64,000 bases of DNA from DASSUW01 sp963792385 (lineage in GTDB: Bacteria; Actinomycetota; Thermoleophilia; Solirubrobacterales; Solirubrobacteraceae): assembly GCA_963792385.1 (NCBI GenBank), contig CAWBVZ010000012.1, positions 186,001 through 250,000 of the forward strand. Reading direction: 5' to 3'. Below, in pieces: positions 37,541 through 45,923 of this stretch. The translations under genes and the position numbers were made by a program. A model generated the notes under the pieces. The model was not told the DNA's origin, did no database searches, and saw only the letters and a program-made list of their open reading frames with translations. Positions within the stretch are counted from its first letter, which is position 1; each line of letters opens with the position of its first letter.

Positions 37541-38532
37541 GCGGCCAGTTCATCGGGATCGACGTCGGAGGCACCAAGATCGCGTGCGCGACGCTCCAGG
37601 CGGGCGAGCTCAGCGAGTCGCACCTGCAGCACACCGACCTCGGCAGCCAGGAGGGCCTGGTCGGGCAGTTGATCGGCGCGATCGAGGCGGCGCGCACGCC
37701 GGAGACGCGGGCGGTCGGGATCGGCGTCCCGTCGCTGATCGAGTTCGCCACCGGCCGGATCCGCTCGAGCGTGAACATCCCGCTCAAGGACGTTCCGCTG
37801 CGCGAGCTGATGACCGAGCGCGTCGGCCTGCCCGTGTACGTCGAGAACGACGCGTCGTGCGCCGCGCTCGCGGAGGCGTTCCGCGACGGCCACATCGCCG
37901 TCCACCACCTCGTGATGTTCACGATCGGCACCGGCGTCGGCGGCGGTCTCGTGCTCAACGGCCGGCTCTACCGCGGCGCGACCGGCACCGCGTCGGAGGT
38001 CGGGCACACGGTGATCGGCCTCGACCTGACCGACGGCGCGCCGGAGCACAACGGCGTGTTCCCGCAGGCCGGCTCGCTCGAGGTGCTCGCCTCCGGCCGC
38101 GCGCTCGACCAGCTCGCGGAGGACGCGGCGCGCGCCGACGCCAACTCGTTCCTCGGCAAGCGACTGACCCGCGACGGCGGGGTGACCGGCCACGACGCCG
38201 TCGACGGCGCCCGTGAGGGCGACGAGGCGTCGGTCCGCTGCCTGCGGATCCTCGGCGAGCGGCTCGGGATCGGGATCGCGAACGCGATCACGATGTTCGA
38301 CCCGCTCGAGGTCGTGATCGGCGGCGGCGTGTCCGCCGCCGGTGAGCTGCTGCTCGGCCCGGCGCGCGAGGTGGCATGGAAGTACGCCGTGCCCGGCGCC
38401 GGCTCGCAGTGCGAGATCCGGCTCGCGCGCCACGGGCCACGTGCGGGCGTGCTCGGCGCGGCGCTGCTCGCCGCCCAGGAGTACGCGGAAGAGACCGGCG
38501 CCAAGATGGAGGAGGCGGTGGAGGGCCGATGA
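37537..38532 (+). CDS. ROK-family sugar kinase, probable glucokinase
   Basis: 331 residues, GTG 37537. The ATP phosphate loop FIGIDVGGTKIACATL, VENDASCAALAEA with the catalytic Asp, GTGVGGGLVLNGRLYRG and ASEVGHTVIGL identify a ROK kinase. The usual ROK zinc motif CxCGxxGCxE after the GH motif is missing, replaced by PEHNGVFPQAGSLE, so it belongs to a zinc-less branch. Operon position before/after glucose-6-phosphate enzymes suggests it phosphorylates glucose, possibly released by the GH15 enzyme downstream. Confidence 0.85.
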   Translation: MSGQFIGIDVGGTKIACATLQAGELSESHLQHTDLGSQEGLVGQLIGAIEAARTPETRAVGIGVPSLIEFATGRIRSSVNIPLKDVPLRELMTERVGLPVYVENDASCAALAEAFRDGHIAVHHLVMFTIGTGVGGGLVLNGRLYRGATGTASEVGHTVIGLDLTDGAPEHNGVFPQAGSLEVLASGRALDQLAEDAARADANSFLGKRLTRDGGVTGHDAVDGAREGDEASVRCLRILGERLGIGIANAITMFDPLEVVIGGGVSAAGELLLGPAREVAWKYAVPGAGSQCEIRLARHGPRAGVLGAALLAAQEYAEETGAKMEEAVEGR

Positions 38533-38984
38533 AGATCGCATGCGCGTTCGACCATGCCGGGTTCCCGCTGAAAGGGCTCGTGCTCGAGGTGGTGGGCGAG
38601 CTCGGGCACGAGGCGGTCGACCTCGGCACGAACTCGACCGACCCGGTCGACTACCCGGACATCGCGCGCGCCGCCGCGGAGGCGGTCCGCACCGACCAGG
38701 CCACGCGCGCGGTCGTCGTGTGCGGCTCCGGCGCCGGCGTGGCGGTGGCCGCCTGCAAGGTGCCGGGCATCCGCGCCGCGTGCGCGCACGACACGTACAC
38801 CGCGCACCAGTGCGTCGAGCACGACGACTGCAACGTGCTCTGCCTCGGCGCGCGCGTGATCGGCCCGGCGCTGGCCGCCGACGTGATCCGCGCGTTCCTC
38901 GGGGCGCAGTTCACGGGCGAGGCGCGCCACGTGCGGCGGCTGGGCAAGATCCGCGAGATCGAGCGCGAGTTCGCGGCCGACTGA
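38529..38984 (+). CDS. rpiB: Ribose-5-phosphate isomerase B
   Basis: 151 residues, ATG 38529 overlapping the ROK stop. ACAFDHAGFPLKG, DLGTNSTDPVDYPDIA, VVVCGSGAGVAVAACKVPGIRAA and CLGARVIGPALA are the RpiB/LacAB blocks. It interconverts ribose-5- and ribulose-5-phosphate, linking gnd to tkt and transaldolase in this operon. TGATG overlap with the GH15 gene. Confidence 0.93.
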   Translation: MKIACAFDHAGFPLKGLVLEVVGELGHEAVDLGTNSTDPVDYPDIARAAAEAVRTDQATRAVVVCGSGAGVAVAACKVPGIRAACAHDTYTAHQCVEHDDCNVLCLGARVIGPALAADVIRAFLGAQFTGEARHVRRLGKIREIEREFAAD

Positions 38985-40831
38985 TGGCGAAGGCGGTCGA
39001 CCTCGAGCAGGCCTACCTGCCGATCGCCGAGCACGGCCTCGTCGGCGACCTGCACACCGTCGCGCTCGTCGGCACGACCGGCACGATCGACTGGTACTGC
39101 TGCCCCGCGTTCGATGCGCCGAGCGTGTTCGGCTCGATCCTCGACGCCAAGGAGGGCGGCTTCTACGCGCTCCGGCCCCAGGGCGATGACTGGAGCTCGC
39201 GGCAGCTGTATTTCCCCGATACGAACATCCTGATCACGCGCTTCTTCACGTCCGACGGCGTCGGCGAGGTGCAGGACTTCATGCCGATCGAGTCGGCGGA
39301 CAAGGGCATGCACCGGCATCGGCTGATCCGGCGGGTCGTCGCCGTGCGCGGCGAGATGCGGTTCGTGATCGAGGTGCAGCCGCGGTTCGACTACGGGCGC
39401 GCTGAGCACGAGGTCGAGATGCACCCGCACGGGGTGCTGTTCCGTTCCCCGGTGCTGACGCTGGCTCTGGAGGGCGCGATCGCGAAGGCGATGGGGTCGC
39501 AGCGGCGGCTGGAGCGGATCGACGGCGGCATCCGCGCCACGTTCGACCTCGCGGCGGGCCAGTCGCAGACGTTCGTGCTCGAGCGGGTGCCGGAGGACCA
39601 CATCGCGCGGCCCTATCCCGAGCACGAGACGGCCGCCTCGTTCGACGCCACGGTGAAGTACTGGCGCCGCTGGGTGTCGCAGTCCGGCTACAAGGGCCGC
39701 TGGCGGGAGATGGTGCAGCGGTCGGCGCTGACGTTGAAGCTGCTGACCTACGCCCCGACCGGCGCGCTCGTGGCGGCGCCCACGACATCCCTGCCCGAGC
39801 AGCTCGGCGGCGAGCGCAACTGGGACTACCGGTACACGTGGATCCGTGACGCCGCCTTCTCCCTCTACGCGCTCCTCCGGCTCGGGTTCACGGAGGAGGC
39901 GGCGGCGTTCATGGGCTGGCTGACCGACCGCACGCGCGAGTGGAAGGTCGGGCCGAGCGGCCCGATGCAGATCATGTACGGGATCGACGGGCGCTCCGAG
40001 CTGCCGGAGATCGAGCACCCGACGTGGTCGGGCTACCGCGACTCGGCGCCGGTGCGGATCGGCAACGCGGCGGCGGACCAGCGCCAGCTCGACATCTACG
40101 GCGAGATGATCGACTCGATCTACCTCTACAACAAGTACGGCTCGCCGATCCACCACGAGACGTGGGAGAACGTGCGCCGGATGGTCGACTGGCTGTGCGA
40201 GAACTGGGACCAGCCCGACGAGGGCATCTGGGAGACGCGCGGCGGCCAGAAGGACTTCACGTACTCGCGGCTGATGTCGTGGGTGGCGATCGAACGCGCG
40301 ATCCGTATGAACCGCTCGCGCGGGCTGCCGGGCGACATCGTGCGCTGGCTCGCCGAGCGCGACCGGATCTACAACCAGATCATGAAGCGCGGCTGGAGCC
40401 CCGAGCGCAACGCGTTCGTGCAGCACTACGGGTCCGACGTGCTCGACGCCTCGATCCTGCTGATGCCGCTCGTCTTGTTCATCGCACCGACCGACCCGCA
40501 CTGGCTCGCCACGCTCGGGGCGATCGGCGACGAGCTGGTGTCGGACTCGCTGGTCTACCGCTACAACATCGGGGCGTCACCGGACGGCCTGCAGGGCGAC
40601 GAGGGCACGTTCTCGATCTGCACGTTCTGGTACGTCGAGGCGCTGACCCGGGCCGGCCAGCTGGACGAGGCGCGGCTGACGTTCGAGAAGATGCTCACCT
40701 ACGCCAACCATCTCGGGCTCTACTCCGAGGAGATCGGCCCGACCGGCGACCAGCTCGGCAACTTCCCGCAGGCCTTCACGCACCTCGCGCTGATCAGCGC
40801 CGCGTACAACCTCAACCGCGCGCTGGGCTGA
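38984..40831 (+). CDS. Glycoside hydrolase family 15 protein (glucoamylase/trehalase-like)
   Basis: 615 residues. N-terminal YLPIAEHGLVGDLHTVALVGTTGTIDWYC and the (alpha/alpha)6 barrel segments ERNWDYRYTWIRDAAFSLYAL, DEGIWETRGGQKDFTYSRLM and YSEEIGPTGDQLGNFPQAF match cytosolic GH15 enzymes of actinobacteria; no signal peptide. Related proteins are trehalases or alpha-glucan hydrolases. Being last in the operon, it may release glucose for the ROK kinase. Exact substrate not determinable. Confidence 0.88.
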   Translation: MAKAVDLEQAYLPIAEHGLVGDLHTVALVGTTGTIDWYCCPAFDAPSVFGSILDAKEGGFYALRPQGDDWSSRQLYFPDTNILITRFFTSDGVGEVQDFMPIESADKGMHRHRLIRRVVAVRGEMRFVIEVQPRFDYGRAEHEVEMHPHGVLFRSPVLTLALEGAIAKAMGSQRRLERIDGGIRATFDLAAGQSQTFVLERVPEDHIARPYPEHETAASFDATVKYWRRWVSQSGYKGRWREMVQRSALTLKLLTYAPTGALVAAPTTSLPEQLGGERNWDYRYTWIRDAAFSLYALLRLGFTEEAAAFMGWLTDRTREWKVGPSGPMQIMYGIDGRSELPEIEHPTWSGYRDSAPVRIGNAAADQRQLDIYGEMIDSIYLYNKYGSPIHHETWENVRRMVDWLCENWDQPDEGIWETRGGQKDFTYSRLMSWVAIERAIRMNRSRGLPGDIVRWLAERDRIYNQIMKRGWSPERNAFVQHYGSDVLDASILLMPLVLFIAPTDPHWLATLGAIGDELVSDSLVYRYNIGASPDGLQGDEGTFSICTFWYVEALTRAGQLDEARLTFEKMLTYANHLGLYSEEIGPTGDQLGNFPQAFTHLALISAAYNLNRALG

Positions 40832-40850
40832 GGTTCGTAACACTTCATCC

Positions 40851-41018
40851 ATGCGCGTGATCGAATGCAACGAATGCGGCGAGACGATCTCGGCCGCCAA
40901 CGACAAGGAGCTGGCCGGCCACCTGGCCGCGCACCTGCAGTCCGAGCACGACATCGATGTCGATGATGCGGACCTCGCCGAGATGGTCGACGAGGCGTAC
41001 GACGCGACGGACTCCTAA
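40851..41018 (+). CDS. DUF1059-like small protein
   Basis: 55 residues, too short for usual gene calls: MRVIECNECGETISAANDKE then LAGHLAAHLQSEHDID and an acidic tail. One CxxC (ECNECGE) and the HLxxHLxxEH pattern suggest a small zinc-binding protein of the DUF1059 type. It starts 19 bases after the GH15 stop; no strong ribosome-binding site. The TAA overlaps the end of the convergent oxidase-like gene by 4 bases. Confidence 0.7.
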   Translation: MRVIECNECGETISAANDKELAGHLAAHLQSEHDIDVDDADLAEMVDEAYDATDS

Positions 41019-41443
41019 GGGCTCACAGGCAGCCGCTCGTCACTCGGCGTGAGCACGAAGTGCTCCGCCGCGGTCGCGCGGTAAAGGCGGTGGCGGGCCG
41101 GCGGGAGGACGTCCTCGCGCGTCCACGGCCGCAGGCCCTGCGCCTCACCGCGGCGGTTGAAGGTGTCGAGGCCCTCATCCCCGACCTCCTCGGCGACAGC
41201 CGACAGGTAGACGGCCGTGGCGCCGCCGACCGGAACACTCGAGTCGTAGATCACGATCCCGAGCTCGGGCCGCGCGGCGAGGTTCTGCGAGTGCCGCGCG
41301 TTCGGTCTCGAGACCCAGAAGAACTCCCGGTAGTCGTCGGTCGCGAACCAGACCGGCGTCGCCCACGGGCGACCGTCCTCGCCGGCTGTGGCCAGCGTCA
41401 TGTAGCGGTTGGCATCGACGATCGCCCGCAGCTCATCGCTCAT
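41015..41443 (-). CDS. Pyridoxamine 5'-phosphate oxidase-family (split-barrel flavin) protein
   Basis: 142 residues. MTLATAGEDGRPWATPVWFATDD and FFWVSRPNARHSQNLAARPE are the FMN-binding split-barrel blocks of the PNPOx-like superfamily, in the F420/FMN-dependent actinobacterial style. Probably a small oxidoreductase; the true cofactor (FMN, F420 or heme) cannot be told. It lies 10 bases downstream of an MFS gene on the same strand. Confidence 0.85.
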   Translation of the reverse strand: MSDELRAIVDANRYMTLATAGEDGRPWATPVWFATDDYREFFWVSRPNARHSQNLAARPELGIVIYDSSVPVGGATAVYLSAVAEEVGDEGLDTFNRRGEAQGLRPWTREDVLPPARHRLYRATAAEHFVLTPSDERLPVSP

Positions 41444-41453
41444 GGCGGGCAGA

Positions 41454-42671
41454 CTACGCGCGTGGCGGGGCGGTGAGCTGGCGGACGTCGCCGGCGGCGA
41501 GCGCGGCGGCGCACAGGGCGATGACGATCAGGCCGCAGGCGAGCATCGTGGCCTGAGTCCCGAGGAGCTGCGCGGTGGGGGCGACGACCGCGAAGCCGAG
41601 CGGCATCGCGCCCGTGGTCGTGAACCAGTCCAGCGAGGTCACGCGCGAGAGCGCCTGCGGCGGGATCTCGCGACCGAGGCTGGTCTCCCACAGCGTGAAC
41701 CCGTAGGCGACCGCGATGCCGGCGAGGAACTCGAGCGGGGCGATGATCGCGATGCTGCCGCCGAACGCGATGATCGGCGCCTGGCAGGCGGCGACCATGA
41801 ACGCGAGCGTCGCGCCGAGCATCGGGTGGCGCGGGTAGGTGCGGAGGGCGATCGTGCTGCCGACGATCGTGCCGAGCCCGAACGCGACCGTGATCACCGC
41901 CCAGCTGGAGGCGCCGCCGAGATCGCGGTCGGCGATCACGGGGCCGAGGGCGAGCACGCAAGGCAGCGCGAGCAGGTGGTAGCTCGAGAACGCCGGCATG
42001 AACGTCCACATCCAGCGCCGCCGCCGCACCTCGTCGATCCCGCCCTTGAGGTCGGCCAGGAAGTGCTGCTCGGTGGCGGGCATGCGCTCGTGGCGGACGC
42101 GCAGCGTGGCCAGGAAGGCGGCGCTGATCACGAACGTGCCCGCATCCAGCGCGATCGCCGTGCCCGGCCCCGCGACGGCGATCAGGACGCCGGCCAGCGC
42201 CGGGCCGAGGACCATCCCGAAGTTCTGGGCGATGCCCATCAGCGCGTTGGCCTGCTGGAGGTGCTCACGGCCGGCGACCTGCGGGATCAGCCCGCCGGCG
42301 GCGGGCCGGAAGCCGGCCTCGAACGCGCCGTAGATCGCCACGAGGACGACGACGTGCCACAGCCGCGCGTTGTCCGTGAGCAGCAGCGCCGCAAGCGCGG
42401 CCTGGACGCCGGCGCGCCCGAGGTCGGACACGACCATCACGTTGCGCCGGTTCAGCCGGTCGGCCCACACGCCGGCGGCGAGGATCAGCACGGCCAGCGG
42501 CAGCGTCTGCGCGGCGAGCACGAGCCCGAGCTCGGCCGGGGTCCCGCTCAGCTCGTCCAGGACCGCGAACGCGAGCGCGACCGGGAACAGCGCGTCGCCC
42601 ACCACGGACACTGCCTGGCCGGCGAACAGCAGCCTGAACGAGCGGATCGAGAGAACGGCTGGCGCTCGCAC
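41454..42671 (-). CDS. MFS transporter, DHA3-like (EntS/macrolide-efflux type)
   Basis: 405 residues, about 12 membrane helices, GTG 42671. FRLLFAGQAVSVVGDALFPVAL and ADRLNRRNVMVVSDLGRAG (motif A) are typical of the enterobactin/macrolide exporter group (MFS_3). Substrate unknown. It follows two tandem S51 peptidase genes on the same strand, with 25 bases between, and may be co-transcribed with them. Confidence 0.88.
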   Translation of the reverse strand: MRAPAVLSIRSFRLLFAGQAVSVVGDALFPVALAFAVLDELSGTPAELGLVLAAQTLPLAVLILAAGVWADRLNRRNVMVVSDLGRAGVQAALAALLLTDNARLWHVVVLVAIYGAFEAGFRPAAGGLIPQVAGREHLQQANALMGIAQNFGMVLGPALAGVLIAVAGPGTAIALDAGTFVISAAFLATLRVRHERMPATEQHFLADLKGGIDEVRRRRWMWTFMPAFSSYHLLALPCVLALGPVIADRDLGGASSWAVITVAFGLGTIVGSTIALRTYPRHPMLGATLAFMVAACQAPIIAFGGSIAIIAPLEFLAGIAVAYGFTLWETSLGREIPPQALSRVTSLDWFTTTGAMPLGFAVVAPTAQLLGTQATMLACGLIVIALCAAALAAGDVRQLTAPPRA

Positions 42672-42696
42672 AGGCGTGGAGTATTAACTGTGAGTG

Positions 42697-43485
42697 TTAC
42701 TCGCGCACGCCGCCGATGCGCGCGAGGCGCAGCTGCCGCATCTCGGCGACCGCCGGGAGCGTCCCGGGGGTCTCGGCCGCGGGCGCCAGCGGCCGCGCGG
42801 GGAGCGGGCGCTCCGCGTGGATATCCACCGCGTACGCGCGGCCACGCGGCCGCGCGCTCACGACCTCGTGCAGCGCGGTGCCGCGGAACACCAGCGCCGC
42901 ACCGTCGTCGACCGCCCAGCCGGACGGGATCGCTCCGGAGGACACGGCGTCGAGGTAGACCGGGCGGCGGCCCGGCTCGCTGTCGTGGTGGACCGAGTTC
43001 GAGCCGGGCAGGAAGCCGAGGCCGGGCGCGACGGTCGGCGCGCCCGACGATGTCGTGACGCCCCAGCGGAACCAGCACATCGATCCTGCGCTCAGCCCGG
43101 CCAGCACCACGCCGGCGCGCCATGCGTCGCGAAGGATGTCGTCGAGCCCCTGGGCGCGCCAGATCGCCAGCAGATTGACCATCGAGCCGCCGCCCACGTA
43201 GATCGCATCCTGCGCCAGCAGGTGTTCGCGCAGCGGGATCGGCCGCCGGCCGAGGCGGAACAGGGAGACGTGCGAGGGCTCGCACAGCCGGTCGCCGAAC
43301 GTCTCGTAGAACCGGCGGATCTGGTACTCGGAGTCGCCGCCCGCGGTCGGCAGCAGGCAGAGGCGCGGGCACGGCGCCTCGGCCAGCCGGAGCACCAGCT
43401 CGTCGAGCGCCGGGTCGGCGGCGGCGGTGAACCCACCGCCGCCCATCGCGAGGATCGTGGGCGGCCGCCGCCGGTTAGGCGGCAA
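42697..43485 (-). CDS. Peptidase E-like S51 serine peptidase, copy 1
   Basis: 262 residues. ILAMGGGGF at the start, YVGGGSMVNLLAIW and the nucleophile elbow GLSAGSMCWFRWG identify the S51 family (dipeptidase E/cyanophycinase fold, Ser nucleophile). TTG 43485 overlaps the preceding gene's stop by 11 bases; ATG 43446 is a shorter option but would lose the conserved first strand. Pairs with a close paralogue directly upstream. An extra C-terminal tail of about 25 residues is not in the paralogue. Confidence 0.88.
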   Translation of the reverse strand: MPPNRRRPPTILAMGGGGFTAAADPALDELVLRLAEAPCPRLCLLPTAGGDSEYQIRRFYETFGDRLCEPSHVSLFRLGRRPIPLREHLLAQDAIYVGGGSMVNLLAIWRAQGLDDILRDAWRAGVVLAGLSAGSMCWFRWGVTTSSGAPTVAPGLGFLPGSNSVHHDSEPGRRPVYLDAVSSGAIPSGWAVDDGAALVFRGTALHEVVSARPRGRAYAVDIHAERPLPARPLAPAAETPGTLPAVAEMRQLRLARIGGVRE

Positions 43486-44212
43486 GGGCCGGCTCCACAG
43501 GGACCGGCGTTCCCAGGAACTGCGTCGCCAGCTCGGTCTCCGTCACGTCGGCCCCGTGCGGCGCCACGTGGTACGCCCGGGCGTGCTGGCGCGAGGTCAC
43601 GACGTGCGCGAGCTCCGTGCCGACGAAATGGAGCGCCGCGCCGTCGCCGGTCCCGTAGCCGGCGGGCATGCCGTCTGCGATCGCGGTGAGGAAGGCGGCG
43701 CGCCGCTCCGGCTTGTCGTCATAGTGAACCGCGTTCGAGAAGGGGAGGAATCCCATGCCCTTCACGCCCTTCGATTCACCGTGAAACGCCGTCATGCCGT
43801 GGTCGAACCAGCACAACGACCCGGCGCTCAGGCCGGTCATCACGACGCCGGCCTCCCACGCGTTGCGCAGCATGACGTCGATCCCGTGGGCGCCCCACGT
43901 GCCGAGCAGCGAGATCAGGCTCCCGCCGCCCACGTACACGAGGTCCTGCTCCAGCAGGTGGCTCGCGAGGTCGCTCGCACCGCCGTCGCGGCGGAACAGC
44001 GACACGTGCGACGGCTGGCATCGCCCCGCGGCGAACGCCCGGTAGAAGCGCACGATGTAGTGGTCGGCGTCGCCGGAGGCGGTGGGGAGGAAGCAGACGC
44101 GGGGACACGAGACGCCGGTGAGCGTGAGGGCGTGCTCGTCGAGCAGCGCGTTCCCGGCCTCCATTGAGAACCCGCCTCCGCCCATCGCGAGGATCTGACG
44201 CGGTCGCGACAT
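43475..44212 (-). CDS. Peptidase E-like S51 serine peptidase, copy 2
   Basis: 245 residues from ATG 44212 (a longer frame to 44698 runs through non-coding sequence). ILAMGGGGFSMEAGN, LVYVGGGSLISLLGTWGAHG and GLSAGSLCWFDHGM give the same S51 nucleophile motif as the downstream copy. Tandem duplication is evident from shared block order (RFYRAFA/RFYETFG, PSHVSLFR in both). Likely cleaves small Asp- or Glu-containing peptides. Confidence 0.9.
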   Translation of the reverse strand: MSRPRQILAMGGGGFSMEAGNALLDEHALTLTGVSCPRVCFLPTASGDADHYIVRFYRAFAAGRCQPSHVSLFRRDGGASDLASHLLEQDLVYVGGGSLISLLGTWGAHGIDVMLRNAWEAGVVMTGLSAGSLCWFDHGMTAFHGESKGVKGMGFLPFSNAVHYDDKPERRAAFLTAIADGMPAGYGTGDGAALHFVGTELAHVVTSRQHARAYHVAPHGADVTETELATQFLGTPVPVEPALAA

Positions 44213-44435
44213 GGCGGGAGCGTAGGGGCGGGAATCTCGCTGCGAGCGGATTTCCTCCTCTGGGCCAGATGATTCGGACCGGCGGTCCAGGGGCGGAGAC
44301 GGGCCTCGAGCAGCGTGGAACTGGTGGGATCGGGTTGGCGAAGCTGCGAACAGCGACACTCGATGATGCGTCGATGCCACCGTCGTCGATACGAGCGGAG
44401 GTGCCAGCTGCGGTCGTTGACGCGGTGTTTCGGGT

Positions 44436-44456
44436 GCCGGCACCGTCAACTGCGGC
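44436..44456. repeat. Dispersed repeat module A, copy 1
   Basis: CGTCAACTGCGGC with a GCCGGCAC lead-in. The same core occurs inverted at 44635-44655 and 56315-56341 and again directly at 63291-63312. The two copies in this gap face each other about 200 bases apart, like ends of a small element. Confidence 0.55.
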
Positions 44457-44560
44457 TGGGTAGGGAGGGTGGGACCGCTTCGCGCGGTGCCACGACGATC
44501 GCGTCGCGGTGGTGAGAGATCCGATCTCTTCCGTCGTAACACGCCGCGGCGCAGCCGAGC

Positions 44561-44595
44561 GTCGAGTTCGTCGGCCTGAGCCCGACGAACTCGAC
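44561..44595. repeat. Dispersed repeat module B: perfect 14-base inverted repeat
   Basis: GTCGAGTTCGTCGG, seven bases, CCGACGAACTCGAC: perfect arms. A near copy with the same flank (CCGAGCGTCGAG) lies at 63351-63385, 19 kb away. No T-run follows, so it is not a classical terminator. Confidence 0.75.
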
Positions 44596-44634
44596 GGTCG
44601 CACTTCGCCCAGAGCCTACCTGCTCGCCTACCCA

Positions 44635-44655
44635 GCGCAGTTGACGTTCGCCGGC
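44635..44655. repeat. Dispersed repeat module A, copy 2 (inverted)
   Basis: GCGCAGTTGACGTTCGCCGGC, the reverse complement form of the module at 63291-63312 with three differences. Contains TTGACG, which resembles a -35 box, but no -10 lies at the right spacing. Confidence 0.55.
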
Positions 44656-44683
44656 ACGACACGCCGCCGGAGGGCGTATTCTC

Positions 44684-44704
44684 ATATGCATGAGTCACGC
44701 ATAT
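44684..44704. promoter_or_regulatory. Palindrome over the MarR start codon, candidate autoregulatory operator
   Basis: ATATGC, nine bases, GCATAT: perfect arms embracing the ATG at 44690. MarR proteins commonly bind such dyads over their own start. With TATTCT at 44677-44682 as -10 the transcript would be leaderless, fitting the absence of a ribosome-binding site. Confidence 0.5.
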
Positions 44705-45280
44705 AACCCGCGTGACGCGAACCTGCTCGGTGCGCTTGGCCTGGCCGTCGCCGATCGGCTCGCCGGCGACTCGGCCGCGGAGGCGCTCGTGGCGCTCAAT
44801 GGGCGGCGCGCGGGGAGCACGATCGAGGCGCTATCCCGCGCCACAGGCCTGACACACTCCGGGACGGTCCGGCTGATCGACCGGCTGGCGGGCGGCGGTC
44901 TGGTCGAGCGCCGGCGCGGAGCCGACCAGCGGTCAGTAGCGGTGTACCTCACCCCGTCCGGCCGGCGCGCGGCACGCGGGGTGCTTGCCGAACGCGACGG
45001 TGCGATGCAGTCGATGCTCGCTTTGTTGACCGACGATCAACGTTCGGTGCTGACCGCCGTTGCAGAGCGGATGCTCGGCGAGCTCGGCGCTGTGCCCGAG
45101 GCCGAGCGGCGGCTGTGCCGGCTGTGCGATCTCGAGTCTTGCGGCCGCTCGCGCGGAACCTGTCCAGTCGTCCCACGATCGCGATCGAGCACGCAAGAGA
45201 TACAAAGACAGAACGACAGTTCAGGGACTGAAAGCGATCCTGCCGAGGGCTCGACCGGCTCCGACTTCTCGAAGACGTGA
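44690..45280 (+). CDS. MarR-family regulator with C-terminal cysteine cluster
   Basis: 196 residues. Winged helix: IEALSRATGLTHSGTVRLID and LVERRRGADQRSVAVYLTPSGRRAA. A C-terminal CRLCDLESCGRSRGTCPV supplies four Cys in a pattern seen in a subgroup of MarR proteins and may sense metal or redox state. The last about 35 residues are low-complexity Ser/Glu. Its stop overlaps the next gene's start (GTGA), so the membrane protein downstream is probably its partner or target. Confidence 0.86.
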   Translation: MSHAYNPRDANLLGALGLAVADRLAGDSAAEALVALNGRRAGSTIEALSRATGLTHSGTVRLIDRLAGGGLVERRRGADQRSVAVYLTPSGRRAARGVLAERDGAMQSMLALLTDDQRSVLTAVAERMLGELGAVPEAERRLCRLCDLESCGRSRGTCPVVPRSRSSTQEIQRQNDSSGTESDPAEGSTGSDFSKT

Positions 45281-45846
45281 ATTCGAAGACGAACCCTACA
45301 GTTGAACCTGAGGTATGGACGCTTGGCGCCTTGCATGTCGCCTGCGCGGCTCCGCTGGTCCTCTTGGCAATCTGGTTCGGCCTCATCGACTCGCCTGCGC
45401 TGGACGAGGGCCGGTGCGCCTCGTGTGGCGTAGAGGGATATGTGGTCGCCGCCCACCTCCCCGCTGCCATCTGGCTGGCGGCGGTCGTCGCATACGCCGC
45501 CGCCGCCCGCCGGGGAATGCGCGAAGGGATCCTCGCGCCTGGCCCGGTCACCTTCCGAGCGCTAGCCGCCGTCGCCGTGTTCACGGCGGTGAGCTTGGCC
45601 TGGCCCGCGCTGTTCAAGATCCCGGCGGCGGTCGCCCTGGTGGCGTCGCTGCTGCTTATCCCGGTCGCGGGGATCGCTTGGATTGTGGAGGCGGCGCGTC
45701 TGTGGCGCCGGCCGCCTCAGGTCCCCGCTGACACCGAAGGCCACCTGACGATCGTGCTGGCGCAGGCGTGGGTGTGCTTGGTCGTCCTGCTGCCCGCGAT
45801 ATACGCCTGGGTCTGGCTCGACCGGGTCGACTGGCTCGTCTTCTAG
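45277..45846 (+). CDS. Four-helix membrane protein of unknown function
   Basis: 189 residues, GTG 45277. Four hydrophobic segments (LHVACAAPLVLLAIWFGLI, LPAAIWLAAVVAYAAAARR, FRALAAVAVFTAVSLAWPAL, VALVASLLLIPVAGIAWIV) plus a fifth at the C terminus. An exposed loop DEGRCASCGVEGY holds a CxxC. Not recognised; translational coupling with the cysteine-rich MarR regulator hints at shared redox or metal response. Confidence 0.68.
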   Translation: MNSKTNPTVEPEVWTLGALHVACAAPLVLLAIWFGLIDSPALDEGRCASCGVEGYVVAAHLPAAIWLAAVVAYAAAARRGMREGILAPGPVTFRALAAVAVFTAVSLAWPALFKIPAAVALVASLLLIPVAGIAWIVEAARLWRRPPQVPADTEGHLTIVLAQAWVCLVVLLPAIYAWVWLDRVDWLVF

Positions 45847-45923
45847 GACAGCGTCAGAGTGCTGTCCGGTAACACGCGGGTGCCTTGATGGCCCGGCAAT
45901 AGCGCGCTTGGCTGCCCCGCTTC

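Larger units (their letters stand above)
44213..44689. other. 477-base intergenic region with repeat modules
   Basis: No gene is supported here: the several short frames lack similarity and sites. It carries three repeat modules described separately (44436-44456, 44561-44595, 44635-44655) and the promoter region of the MarR-family gene. The likely promoter is a TATTCT at 44677-44682, which would place the start of transcription at or beside the MarR ATG. Confidence 0.5.

Noticed and set aside
44164..44463. Short frames in the gap between peptidase and MarR genes
   Set aside because: They end in repeat modules, lack ribosome-binding sites and any recognisable motif.
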